A stretch of DNA of 64,000 nucleotides from Charina bottae (taxonomy: Eukaryota; Chordata; Lepidosauria; Squamata; Charinaidae): assembly GCA_023362775.1 (NCBI GenBank), contig JALMGJ010000001.1, positions 68,948,501-69,012,500 of the forward strand. Reading direction: 5' to 3'. Below the pieces are notes generated by a model. It worked only from the letters and a program-made list of their open reading frames with translations, was not told the origin of the DNA and searched no databases. Positions 33,501-44,674 of this stretch are shown piece after piece. The translations under genes were made by a program, and so were the position numbers. How positions within the stretch are numbered: position 1 is the first letter of the stretch; every line of letters begins with the position of its first letter.

Positions 33501-36150
33501 CAATAGGTGCCTGCATGCTTTAGCTGGGCAGCTGGGATGAACTTCATGCCTTCTGAGAGTATACAGTATATTCTTGATGTCCATTCCTGGTGTTCTTTGC
33601 TCCCTCCTGGGAACGCCCCTGCCACAATGAGGCAGCATAGCAGGACTTGAGAGGGAAAAAGTTATGTATGCCAAACATCTGAATGGTATGCATGTTCAGA
33701 TTTGGGAAATTACTGTGTAAAGTTGTAACTCGATAATCATATGGATGGCAGAATATTATCAAAGCCATAATTACAAATGGATCGTATAATTCATTGCTCA
33801 TCTGATTGTCAGGACAGCTTTTGCTATATTTAAAATAAATGTCTGTAGTATTTCATTACAGTGATTGCTGATTCACATAAACAAGCCATAATCTGAAGTA
33901 GAAATAATTGACTGGGTTCATACCAGTATGAACTGGTATGTAACTTGCTTGGTTTAGGGTTAACATGATATGAGCATCCAGCCAATGTTCTTTGTAACTA
34001 TGGTTTATGTATAAACTGCCTTACAGGTGGCAGCACCCATCCAACTTTGCCTGATTTTGGAAGCTACAGTAAGTAGAATTCCTGGCTCCAGAACCCATCC
34101 ACAAGCTCTTTGCTTGGTCAGGCTTCAATCTTAGTTTATTGAGTTTCATCCACCCCATTATGGCACCCAGGCACTGGTTCAGAAATATACACAGCCTCTC
34201 CTGATTTAGATGTTAGTTGAAAAATAGAGTGTTATTGGCAGATTCATTGACAGTGCCCCCAACTTACAAAGACAATTCAGGAGGATACCATGGTATTAAA
34301 AGATGCCATGAAATAAGCAGGATCAACAAAGTTGCATTCCTTTTTAGTCTCCCATAGGAAGTCATCTATCAGGGTGATCATTAGCTGATTATGTCCTAAA
34401 ACCAGGCCAGAACCCTAACTGAAAAGGGTTGAGGAAAGGTTAAGCAGCTTCAAAGGCACCACTCACTTTAACATCCTAGCTTAAAAAAGAGTATTTGTGA
34501 ACAGGTAAAAGTTTGCAAACGCCTCTGAATCAAGGAGGACTTCTTTAAAATTAGACTCACCACGACTTTCTTTACAGTTGCCAGTATCACTCCATCACAT
34601 AAAAATGCATTCATCTCTATGGATGTACCCAATCAATCCCTGAATTATGTACTCAGTAGGGCAAATGCTCTGAGCCTGTAGAAAAAGAGTTATCTGTTTT
34701 TTCAGGATTCTTACATCATGTGCTTCTTATTCGTGGGCAAGTCTAATGTATGGACTGAAAACAATTATCTGGAATACTTTTTCCTTGCTTTTTCAGTCAT
34801 GGGGTGTTAGGAATAAATCTGGCATAGCAGGGATCAGAAGTTCCCAGACTTAGGAGAAATATTATGTCAACAAATCCTAGCTGTCTTCTATGACCTTAAA
34901 GAGAATGACTAAATAGCCACTAATGCAGAAAGGCGGAAGGAAAAACTCTAGAATTTAAACCCTGAAGCAGTGACATATATGTAGGCTGTGATTACTTTAT
35001 ACTGCAGTAGGCAGATCTTCTATTGTACTTGGCTTCCTTCTCTGCAATAAAATATCTACAATTGTCAAGTCATGTCCAAGAATCCATTGCTGAGTAAGAC
35101 AATGGCAAATAAAATATTGACAATCTGGAGAACCTATATTTATAATTATGCCACTGAAGCATGACACACAGAAGTCAAAGCAAATGCTTGCTTCCTTCTT
35201 AAAACAAGTTGTAGTAATGACTTGCTACAACCATTTTCAAAATGACTTGACTGGTCTTCATCATTATATTGAGCTAAGATGCACACATCCCACCTGCTTA
35301 TCTCTTTTGAATAAAAACTCAATGTTGCTCCTTTCTGAAAACATCAGAGTGGTATAAATATGAACATGGATTAAATACTATGTCCAATTTCCAAACATAT
35401 GTTCTTCAACTAATATTAAATGGTAGGCCATCATCATGACTTATTTATTCAGGGGTATGTGTATTTGTGTGTGTTTAATTAAAAAGGGACTAGATTTTGC
35501 TTTGAAGCATAAAACTCTAGAATTACTGAGTTTAGAGGGGTAAAACCACTAAAGAGGCCATCACCCCAGAGTTCCCTGAAACCCACCTGTCAACTGATGT
35601 TACATCACAGTTCAAACAAGCCATGTCTTCCTGTTCCTGCAAAAGCATTCTGTGGCCAGAGGGGAGGAATTTTTTTAAAACAAGAAAAAAAAATTGAACT
35701 TGCTTCTAAACAGAGTGAAAAAAGAAAGGGAAAAAAATGACAACAGCTGTATAGTGTCAGCAGAAATAATGATCTAAAATCCAGCTTCTAGGGATGTTAG
35801 GTAGGGTCCTAATTCTAACATGTCTTACTTTATTTTAACATTGTGATGCTGTTATCCAGGAAAGCAATGAAATGGATGGATATTTTTTTTATCAAAGCAA
35901 AATGAAGAGATGAACAAACGATAAGAAAATTTTGTGAGGAGGATGGGTTGTTTTTTTAAAAAAATATACTATACACCAATGCTGATTTCAGCTCTTTAGA
36001 TAGAAAAAGCAAATTATTCACTGCCAAGAAGATGATTGCCTGAATAGGTTCATTAACTGAGAAATGTGAACTAACCTGGGCTCAGAAATCTGATTCCTCA
36101 AAGGAAACAATTGTCCTGGGAAGGTGCTGATGGCTTCGGGGAATTGGTTG
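33501..36150. other. Unassigned DNA, possible ancient L2 piece
   Basis: At about 34,080-34,470, ttagtttattgagtttcatc, ggaggataccatggtatt and neighbours faintly resemble antisense L2 text, but decay is too heavy for a firm call. The rest shows nothing. Confidence 0.4.
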
Positions 36151-36158
36151 TACTAGCC

Positions 36159-36420
36159 CAGAGCTTTCCAAACTGTGTGTTGCAACACAAAAGTGTGTCG
36201 CCCCACACAGTCTGGTGTGTCGCCACACAACCCGGAAGCACTGATCATCATCAGCGCTTCCAGGTTTTCCCGCGGCAACACACCAACTGCAGTGGGCAAA
36301 ACCCGAAAGCGGCAGCAGCGCTTCCGGGTTTTTTTGCGCTGCCGCACTTCCGGGTTTTCCTGCGGCGACACACCAACGCTGGTTGGTGTGTCGCCACGGG
36401 AAAAACTTTGGAAAGCCCTG
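36159..36420. mobile_element. Non-autonomous hAT, 262 bp, TSD tactagcc
   Basis: The ends are cagagctttccaaactgtg and aactttggaaagccctg. The TSD tactagcc is exact at 36,151-36,158 and 36,421-36,428. The interior repeats the gcgcttccgggttttt and gtgtgtcgccac blocks found in the element at the start of the window. It is the cleanest member of the family here and the reference for judging the others. Confidence 0.95.
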
Positions 36421-36533
36421 TACTAGCCTATAGGAATGTTTACACATGATCAGAAGTCACTACCATGATTTGCTAGCTACATGTACTGTATTTGGTCATA
36501 TATTTATGCATTTTTAAAGTAAAATCCAGCTGT

Positions 36534-36609
36534 TTAAGGTGCTACAACCTTTTCAAAAGCGCCAAAGCTTTTTAAGGTGCTACAACCTTTTCAAAAGCGC
36601 CAAAGCTTA
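36534..36609. repeat. Perfect 38-bp tandem duplication
   Basis: The unit begins ttaaggtgctacaacctttt, continues caaaagcgccaaagcttt, and occurs twice in a row without a difference, which suggests a recent slippage event. Confidence 0.9.
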
Positions 36610-37024
36610 GAAGACAACCCATACAATTATAAGCAAAACCACAATGAAGGATTCGGAGTATGAAAACTGAAATATTTTGATACTTTTCAATTAAGAAAAT
36701 TAATTCACATTGTTATGAATTTAAAAATATACAATGTATACAAATCAAAATAGCATTAGATTCTCCATCAATTGGGGCAATATCAGTTCTTCCCAAAAAC
36801 AAAAAATATTTATTATCACAAATTGTGTCCAAGACTTTCCCTACAAATTTGGAATAGTTGGACTACTTCTGCCCTCTGATCCTTCCACTCATCTTCCATT
36901 CTTTGATCACCCAATTTTTCAACACATGGATAAATTTTACAAAAACAAGAAATGGGCAGTAAACTAATTAATATTATTATTGGAGAACCTAAAATATACT
37001 TCCCAGAAGTATGCATATATATAT
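36610..37024. other. Unassigned intergenic DNA
   Basis: AT-rich, no gene recognised. Confidence 0.5.
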
Positions 37025-37490
37025 AAACGTCTGCAAGAAAACAACAAGGCTCATAGAGCACCAAGGACTACATATATATATATTTTCTTGCAGACGTTTC
37101 ATTGCCAGGCTAGGCAATTGGATTGACTGAGTTAAGAGACATAAGAGACAATAGAAAAGCCAGAAGACCAGAACACTTCCTTGCCAGCAATCAACATCCT
37201 GATATGCAAAGATTAACACCAGGATTAGCACCAGAGGAACTATCAAACAGCACAATATACCCCAATCAAGGAACTATTAACTCAATCAATCAACCAAGCA
37301 GCAAACAACAGCCTAATCAAGGAACTACCAAGGAGAGAACAACACCTCCACCAACACAAGCAGGACAAGCCATGGTATATAAACAGAGAGCAAGTCCCAC
37401 TCCCTTTTCACACTGAAGATGTTGCCTAGCCTGGCAATGAAACGTCTGCAAGATAACAACAAGGCTCAGAGAGCACCAAGGACTCCATAT
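37025..37490 (+). mobile_element. Penelope-like element, terminal region only
   Basis: Copies of one terminal sequence occur at 37,025-37,071 and 37,439-37,484, sharing aaacgtctgcaaga and gagcaccaaggact. An inverted copy lies at 37,083-37,118, so aaacgtctgcaagaaaa at 37,025-37,041 pairs perfectly with 37,083-37,099. Direct plus inverted terminal copies are characteristic of Penelope-like elements. The interior (37,120-37,412) encodes nothing I recognise; RT and GIY-YIG are missing. A hammerhead-like motif lies at 37,413-37,446. Confidence 0.65.
37413..37446 (+). ncRNA. Hammerhead-ribozyme-like motif
   Basis: The order CTGAAGA, a 7-bp stem (tgttgcc with ggcaatg, allowing G-U), then AAACGTC reproduces the hammerhead core order CUGANGA, stem II, GAAA, short stem III and cleavage NUH. 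Stem III would be the self-complementary ACGU, which would only pair between two molecules. Such minimal motifs are known in Penelope-like elements. Cleavage is not shown by the sequence. Confidence 0.5.
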
Positions 37491-37497
37491 ATATATG

Positions 37498-37511
37498 CAT
37501 ATATGTATGTA

Positions 37512-37597
<86 letters not shown>
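37498..37597. repeat. (TATG)n(TG)n(TA)n microsatellite
   Basis: Composite simple repeat interrupted by the Tc1 element, then continuing as (TA)n(TGCA)n at 39,176-39,228. The uninterrupted counterpart is at 44,510-44,674. Confidence 0.95.
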
Positions 37598-37599
<2 letters not shown>

Positions 37600-39175
37600 C
37601 TGCTCAAAAAAATAAAGGGAACACTGAAATAAGACATCCTAGATCTGAATGAATGAAATATTTGTATTAATTACTTTGTTCATTACATAGTTGAATGTGC
37701 TGACAACAAAATCACACAAAAAGCAATGGAAATCAAATGTAAGCAACCCCTGGAGGTCTGGATGTGGAGTTACACTCAAAAATTAAAGTGGAAAAGAACA
37801 CTACAGGCTGATCCAACGTTGATGTAATGTCCTTAAAACAAGTCAAAATGAGGCTCAGTAGTGTGTGTGGCCTCCACGTGCCTGTATGACTTCCCTACAA
37901 CGCCTGGGCATGCTCCTGATGAGGTGGCGGATGGTCTCCTGAGGGATCTCCTCCCACACCTGGACTAAAGCATCCCCCAACTCCTGGACAGTCTGTGGTG
38001 CAACGTGGCGTTGGTGGATGGAGCGAGACATGATGTCCCAGATGTGCTCAATTGGATTCAGGTCTGGGGAACGGGCGGGCCAGTCCATAGCATCAATGCC
38101 TTCATCTTGCAGGAACTGCTGGCACACTCCAGCCACATGAGGTCTAGCATTGTCTTGCATTAGGAGGAACCCAGGGCCAACCGCACCAGCATATGGTCTC
38201 ACAAGGGGTCTGAGGATCTCATCTCGGTACCTAATGGCAGTCAGGCTACCTCTGGCAAGCACATGGAGGGCTGTGCGGCCCCCTAAAGAAATGCCACCCC
38301 ACACCATTACTGACCCACTGCCAAACCGGTCATGCTGGAGGGTGTTGCAGGCAGCAGAACGTTCTCCACGGCGTCTCCAGACCCTGTCACGTCTGTCACA
38401 TGTGCTCGTGTGAACCTGCTTTCATCTGTGAAGAGCACAGGGCGCCAGTGGCGAAGTTGCCAATCTTGTGTTCTCTGGCAAATGCCAAACGTCCTGCACG
38501 GTGTTGGGCTGTAAGCACAACCCCCACCTGTGGACGTCGGGCCCTCATACCACCCTCATGGAGTCTGTTTCTGACCGTTTGAGCAGCCACACGCACATTT
38601 GTGGCCCACTGGAGGTCATTTTGCAGGGCTCTGGCAGTGCTCCTCCTGTCCCTCCTTGCACAAAGGCGGAGGTAGCGGTCCTGCTGCTGGGTTGTTGCCC
38701 TCCTATGGCCTCCTCCACGTCTCCTGATGTACTGACCTGTCTCCTGGTAGCGCCTCCATGCTCTGGACACTACGCTGACAGACACAGCAAACCTTCTTGC
38801 CACAGCTCGCATTGATGTGCCATCCTGGATGAGCTGCACTACCTGAGCCACTTGTGTGGGTTGTAGACTCCGTCTCATGCTACCACTAGAGTGGAAGCAC
38901 CGCCAGCATTCAAAAGTGACCAAACCATCAGCCAGAAAGCATAGGAACTGAGAAGTGGTCTGTGGTCACCACCTGCAGATCCACTCCTTTATTGGGGATG
39001 TCTTGCTAACTGCCTATGCTTTCCGCCTGTTGTCTATTCCATGTGCACAACAGCATGTGAAATTGATTGTCAATCAGTGTTGCTACCTAAGTGGACAGTT
39101 TGATTTCACAGAAGTGTGATTGACTTGGACTTACATTGTGTTGTTTCAGTGTTCCCTTTATTTTTTTGAGCAGTG
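37598..39175 (-). mobile_element. Full-length Tc1-type transposon
   Basis: Inverted ends carry ctgctcaaaaaaataaaggg at the left and ccctttatttttttgagcag at the right, and the element lies in a (TA)n run, matching Tc1 insertion at TA. Its length is about 1.58 kb, normal for Tc1. It encodes one transposase on the minus strand (38,923 to 37,855). The paralogous microsatellite at 44,590-44,674 has no such element, so this is a post-duplication insertion. The outermost left bases differ slightly from the right (aag versus cac). Confidence 0.9.
37855..38923 (-). pseudogene. Tc1 transposase with two single-base deletions
   Basis: Tc1 transposases bind the inverted repeats and cut and join DNA at TA. 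The N-terminal frame (38,923-38,396) contains the paired-like helix-turn-helix region ([26 protein letters not shown]) followed by a basic [12 protein letters not shown] linker; a likely start is the MRRSLQPT at codon 16. The C-terminal frame (38,307-37,855) holds MQDNARPHVAG and DLNPIEHIWD, with the second Asp and the Glu of the catalytic triad. The first Asp lies in the damaged stretch. Two one-base losses, near 38,468 and 38,410, account for the change of phase. Otherwise decay is slight. It is inactive as it stands. Confidence 0.9.
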
Positions 39176-39504
39176 TATATATATATATATATACATGCAT
39201 GTATGCATGCATGCATGCATGCATGCATACTTCTGGGAACCCAGGTGGCCACATTTCCTTGAAGAGTGGACATTCAGTGGAAAATATTTACTTCCCAGTG
39301 AGAAGTGTATGTGGCGTACTTTAGAGGTGATATCTCAGTTCTCATTGTTGGGCTAATGTTGGTTTGTGATGTAGGTCTTTGACTGCAAAATAAAAAATCA
39401 AAGTAAATGACTATTTATATCCACTGTTCTTAGAGCTGTTCTTTAGCCACAAATTGAAATTAAAAGCAAAGAAGGGTTTTAAATGCAGACATATATTCTA
39501 AATG

Positions 39505-39590
39505 CATAATATAATAATATAATATAATATAATAATATAATATAATATAATATAATATAATATAATATAATATAATATAATATAATATAT
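39505..39590. repeat. (ATAAT)n pentamer microsatellite
   Basis: About sixteen units of taata, mostly uniform. The matching place in copy 2 (about 44,950-44,965) holds only aaaataatatataaaact. The array therefore grew after the duplication. Confidence 0.9.
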
Positions 39591-40133
39591 AAAACTGGGA
39601 AAACTAATATCAGAAAAAGAAAATTTAGGAAAAAGATTAGGAGAAGGTTGCAGTGAAAAAATTGGAATGTGAGGTTTTTCTTTCCATTGCTTTTACTCCG
39701 CAACTTGTATCACTAGGTGGCACACTTACCCTCAGAATTAGTTTCTTGTTTAATCCAAGGCTTCTGATTTAAGTGCTGCAATTTTCTTGCCAGTTAGCAC
39801 ATGGTTCTACATTAGGCAGTTAATGTGCGTTCTTGCTTCGAATTGGGGTTGAAGTTGTACTAGTTCAAAAATATGGAAATGTACATGCACTCAAAAAGGT
39901 TTTTGAGCTCCTCAGAAAGAGGCATGGCATGCAAAAAGATTATTTTCAAGATTCTCTCTTTCTCCCACTGTTGGTGTGCATCACGGCTGTTTTTATGCAC
40001 TTCTTTAGGTTTTTAATTCAAGCAATGACCATGCAGGAAGGTGGATTTACAACTGTATGCCAACAGCCCTATCCTTTTAATGTCACCTGTGAACAAATGG
40101 AACAAGTTTCTATATGCAAGTTGTACACTGACT

Positions 40134-40504
40134 GACTGACCTGGCTGACTGACTGACTGACCTGGGGTGTGGTGGCTCAGCGGGTAAGACGCCAGGCTTG
40201 TCGATTGGAAGATCGCAAGTTCAGACGTTTGAATCCCTAGCCCCACGTGACGGAGTGAGCTCCCGCACTAGCCCCAGCTCTTGCCAACCTAGCAATTCAA
40301 AAACATGCATATGCAAGTAGATGAATAGGTACCACTTCGGTGGGTAGGTAACAGCGTTCCGCGTGCGTCATGCTGGCCACATGACCGTGGAAGCGTCTTC
40401 GGACAATGCTGGCTCTTCGGCTAACAAACGGAGATGAGCACCGCCCCCTAGAGTCGGACACGACTGCACACGTACAGGGGGAAACTTTACCTTTACCTTT
40501 TACC
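40134..40504 (+). mobile_element. Sauria-type SINE, copy 1 only
   Basis: A short (gact)n stretch (40,134-40,163) precedes the head gtggtggctcagcgggtaag. The tail ends gaaactttacctttacc. The TSD tgtacactgact lies at 40,122-40,133 and 40,505-40,516. Copy 2 has the empty site (ggtacgctgactacag near 45,501), so the insertion is younger than the duplication. Confidence 0.9.
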
Positions 40505-40806
40505 TGTACACTGACTACAGTTCAGTAATAAAGCATGCGTAGAATGTATCCGGCATCTCCAGTTAAAAGGATCAGGTAGCAGGGAGATAGAAAGGCTTAT
40601 TTCTGCCTGTATTGGTAGAGGGATGTTGCAGTCAGAGCAGACAGTGCTGGGCCAGAAAGGGAAGGACCGTCCTGCAACCCCTCAAATAATTTGCCCCTTT
40701 AAATGAAAGGGTCAATCTTAAATTCCTTGAATGCAATAATGGAGGTTTTTTTCTCGTTTACTTTTCCTAGGGAAGGTCTTAAATTCAGGAGCACCTTCCT
40801 TTGGGG

Positions 40807-40905
40807 CAGTGTTTCTCAACTTGGCAACTTTAAGGTGTGTAGACTTCAACTCCCAAAATTCCCCCAGCCAGCCCACCTTAAAGTTGCCAAGGTTGAGAAA
40901 CACTG
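40807..40905. mobile_element. hAT element, 99 bp, copy 1
   Basis: Ends cagtgtttctcaacttggc and gccaaggttgagaaacactg. TSD ctttgggg at 40,799-40,806 and 40,906-40,913. The same insertion is in copy 2 at 47,092-47,190, so it is older than the duplication. Confidence 0.9.
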
Positions 40906-41160
40906 CTTTGGGGTAAATACAGTTGTCTGCTTGGTATAAGGCAGATTCCAATGTACAACTTGAATCCTCACCCTGTCCCCATACCATACACACTATCTTC
41001 CTTATGGAACAGTACTGGGGAAAACTTGGGTTCACCAAAGTCAATGTCTTCAGCTTCTTTGCTGTCTGACAAAACGGACAAGACTTACCAGTTTTAATAA
41101 GGCTGATTCCTCCACCTTCTATTCTGCCTCTGCTTCGCCAGGGAAACTAGCAATGCATTC

Positions 41161-42015
41161 CTCAAAGATGTGAGTTTCACCAAAAAACAGGAAGGGTGGG
41201 TAAACAAAGGCAATGACAGCAGAACCGACTAGAGAAGGTTAATAATGACTTGCATACAATCTTCTTTTACATATGTCATGGGCATCCAGGTTAGCCTGGG
41301 AGAGGGACATTTCATGTTCTATATGGGTGTCTATGTACGGTATTTGATGGTGCTGAAGCAGCATACTTTCTGAGTAGTGATATTGTGCATCAATTATAAT
41401 TAAGAATCTTTGCCCACTTATTTAAAGAGCTTCAGCGTAAATGCACATGATTTTGGCCAGCTATAGTATGTTGTCATTGATATTGGTGATTAGCCTGATC
41501 TAAAGCCAAGTAACATGAAAGAAGTGCCCATTATTAATTGGAAGGGCTTCAAGAGAAGAAACTCTAGATATTTCAATTACATTAATTATATTTTTTATCC
41601 AGGCTTTCCTCCAAATAACCCCAGGCAGTGAGCTATGTCTCCCTGATATCATATTCACACGAGTTCAGAGATAATTATTGCATGGAAATGCCTGAGGAAG
41701 CTTCATGGCAGAGTGAGATCCAACCACGGAATCATCTTAGCTCTTTTTTAATCGTAGGAAGAAAGAAATGGCAGGCCACTATACTTCAGCAGCCTCGATT
41801 CATTTGAGACGTTTGGGCTTAACAGTTCCTTTGGACTTCTTCACGTACACATAGGTGTTCTCTCTCTATTTCTAGCTCATTGTCCTGTTAGGACTTTTAG
41901 AGCCACCACCAAATAGAGACGTTATCTCCACATCAACTCACGTTCCTTGTGGTATTTCATATGGTGGATGCACTCATATCCCGAAGCTGAGGAAGCAGTG
42001 CTTGCATCCTTAAAC
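41161..42015. other. 855-bp block missing from copy 2
   Basis: In copy 2 the flanks gcaatgcattc and agagtaccttgctg are joined directly at 48,065. The block has no terminal repeats or TSD, so loss from copy 2 is more likely than insertion here. I see no gene in it. Confidence 0.85.
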
Positions 42016-42565
42016 AGAGTACCTTGCTGACTAGAAAAAAGAAAGTTCTCTTTTTACTTTAGGAGCTTGGTCCTATGTCTCTTCCTTGCATTCAGGACCA
42101 GCAGGAATTGAGAAGAACACTTCTCCAAGTGATGCCATGAACAGTCCCCCCCCCCAACTGCGTTAATATCTTTGCAGCTATGGGTAATTTGATATATCAT
42201 AGCTGCTTTTAAATTCATTGTAGAACACAGGCTGGCAGCTGGCCACTCATGGGCCCCATCAACGCTCAGCCACAAAACTATATATCAGAAGCAGATTCAT
42301 TCTGCAATATTGCCTCTCCCTAGTAATCCCACTGTAAAAGTTTAATTGAATTTACTAGGAGAGTGTATTCCTGGGAACGCCAGTATGATTTAGCTGGCAG
42401 AGCATTGGATTTGTAGCAGGGAAATCCCTGCATAACCATGGAAGAAATCACGTTATGTTGGCCTATTTTATGTGGCTTTTATGGAAACAGGATAGCAGCT
42501 ATCTACTGCTCTGCAATCTTTGACGGAAGGGGAAAATACAAGTGTGACATTTATTCAGGGCCATC

Positions 42566-42835
42566 TGTGATGGAATGTATCCCTGAGGAGGGGGGTGATG
42601 TGATGTAGCTCAAAGCAGAAGAAGGGGGGGGGTCACATTCCATCAGGGAGATAAGCGTTCTCACAGCACCGGCAAAGAAAGTTAGGCTGGCCCCGCCCTA
42701 GAGTCCCAGGAGTATTTTTCCCCTTAGATCAGTTAGGGTACCTTTAGTCTGGCAAGATTCTGTATACGGTAGGAACAATTAAGAAACTAGAGCTGCAACT
42801 CCGGCTCAGCGTGGTACTTCGCCATTTTTCTGACA
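42566..42835. mobile_element. Solo LTR, 270 bp, TSD ccatc
   Basis: Begins TGTGATGGAATG and ends ttttctgaca, bounded by TG and CA. The five bases ccatc flank it exactly (42,561-42,565 and 42,836-42,840). No internal region. It is shared with copy 2 (48,616-48,883). The parent family is not identified. Confidence 0.75.
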
Positions 42836-43551
42836 CCATCTGAAGTGACCATAGGATTATGCATTAGTGTAACCTTATCCAGCCTGGTGCCCCTCAGATA
42901 TGTTGGAACTAAACCCTCCAGAATTCCTAGTCAGCAAACTTTAAACTTCTGGAAGTTCTACTCATAACACATATGGAGTGTTATGAGTTTATGAATGAAA
43001 GTGAGTCATTCTCAGTGCTCACTTGTATTCTTTGTGTAATTTGCATGTATTAGTCCACATGTAATCCGTGGAAATTGCAGAAAACATATGGCCCCCCCAA
43101 AAAGAATTTTCCCTTACCTTCTTTATTATTCATCTGATCTGTTGTTCTGTTGTTTATAGTAGTTCTGAAGCTTCTGAGGAGAAATAACTGGTGCAGTTAT
43201 GCTTTCAAGTCTGGAAAAGAATGTATTTACATATATTATCTGTGGAGTATAGCAGAGGAGCGTCTATTTATCTTTCATTGTAATTGGAATATAGCAAAGT
43301 TGGAACTGATAGCTAGAGTATGTAGTAGAAGCTCTTAACCTCTGGACTGATGCTTGAAAATTCAATTAATTGCTAGAGTTTGAGAGGATTTGCTTGTTTA
43401 GCTTTTGAAAGAAACTTCCTAACAGCTACTGACCTTCATTGTCTGATCAACATATGAATGCTGCTGGTCATGTGGCTTTCAAGAAAAAAACAGATTTTCA
43501 ATAGTTTGGGTTTTTCAATTAAAAGGTCATTGAAGCAAAATATGGATTCAT

Positions 43552-43854
43552 CTCAGTAAACCCTTAAATTCACAAAGTAGAGTAAGCTCTGAGTTATAGC
43601 TTTAGTTGTCTTACTTCATAGCATTTACTCTGAAGAAAACTTTTCTTGCTTTCTCACACAACTGTGTAACTATATTCTGTTTCTTTTTTTTAATATATAA
43701 TTTTATTGAAAATTTTAAACACAAGAATAAGACTAATACAAACTAAAATGGATAGAACACCACTGGCTCCAAGTACAGTGTGTTAAAATTGCTTGCAATT
43801 GCAAGACACCTGGTCACATTGTTTGATCACTGGTGGGGTGTGTGTGTGTGTGTG
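43552..43854. other. Unassigned spacer after copy 1
   Basis: AT-rich, with tttaatatataattttattg near 43,690 that may be an L1-type 3' end. Not assigned. Confidence 0.4.
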
Positions 43855-44345
43855 GCTTACCTCATTCTACCTCCATCAGAAATAAACTTCACTCAACTCT
43901 CACATTCAAGGTGCTGGTTATTACCTATAGAGCCCTACATGGCATGGGGCAGAGTATTTGAAGGACTGCCTTACTCCCATCATTTCCACCCATCCCATTA
44001 GGTCAAGCAAGGGGAGGGCATGCTCTGGGTCCCATCAGTCAGGTATTGTCATCTATCGGGATTCAGGAAGTGTGCCTGTTCCATAGCTGTGCCTGCCCTC
44101 TGGAACACCACACTGCCTGAGATTTGGCTGGCCACACCTCTGCTCACTTTTCAGAAAGTCTTGAAGACTTGGCTGTTTTTCCAAGTGTGGGAGCCAAGAG
44201 ATTAACAAAGCCCACATTGCTGGTGTATGGTGTCTTCAGCAGCCACTTTGTGTTTTAGTTGGTTGATAAATTTATTTTTCTATTGTGTTTTTTAATCCTT
44301 ATCAACTACCCAGATTCGCATTTGTCTGATAGATGGCCATAGAAA
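43855..44345 (+). pseudogene. L2 LINE 3' end, decayed
   Basis: The text ttcaaggtgctggttattac ... agccctacatggcatggggc encodes the L2 block VLVIT.RALHGMG. The next recognisable parts are ccctctggaacaccacactg (ALWN-like) and tcagaaagtcttgaagactt. It matches 57,420-57,720 in the better-preserved L2. Only the last part of ORF2 and the 3' UTR remain. Confidence 0.7.
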
Positions 44346-44469
44346 TGGATTTAAATAAACAAATACACTTATGAAGATTGTCCCATAGCCAACTCCTAAA
44401 GGGTGCTTGTAAGTATTGCATTTTACTTTCATATACATAAAACATTCTATGTATATCTAAAAAGTTACA

Positions 44470-44576
44470 AACACACACACACACACACAAACATACATAC
44501 ATACATATGTGTATGTATGTATGTATGTACATGTACATGTACATGTACATGTATATGTATATGTGTGTGTATGTGT

Positions 44577-44645
<69 letters not shown>

Positions 44646-44674
44646 TGCATGCATGCATGCATGCATGCATGCAT
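44470..44674. repeat. Composite microsatellite at left edge of copy 2
   Basis: (CA)n, (CATA)n, (TATG)n, (ACATGT)n, (TG)n, (TA)n and (TGCA)n follow one another. The last three parts match the repeat around the Tc1 in copy 1. Long open frames on both strands here are pure repeat translation. Confidence 0.95.

Larger units (their letters stand above)
39176..43551 (+). repeat. Direct duplication, copy 1
   Basis: This segment matches 44,675-49,597 with only scattered base differences outside indels. Anchors: gtggacattcagtggaaaat at 39,265 and 44,713; caggaaggtggatttacaac near 40,034 and 45,414; ggagagtgtattcctgggaa near 42,358 and 48,408. The similarity ends at atggattcat (43,551). Unlike copy 2 it contains a SINE and a pentamer microsatellite, and keeps 855 bp (41,161-42,015). 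No gene is recognisable; the open frames near 39,833-40,135 recur in copy 2 and show no domain. Confidence 0.95.

Noticed and set aside
34080..34470. Ancient L2 fragment
   Set aside because: Similarity to antisense L2 is faint and broken, not enough for a separate feature.
39833..40135. 100-codon frame repeated in copy 2 (45,203-45,538)
   Set aside because: It recurs only because the DNA is duplicated. The two frames differ by indels and have no domain or splice context.
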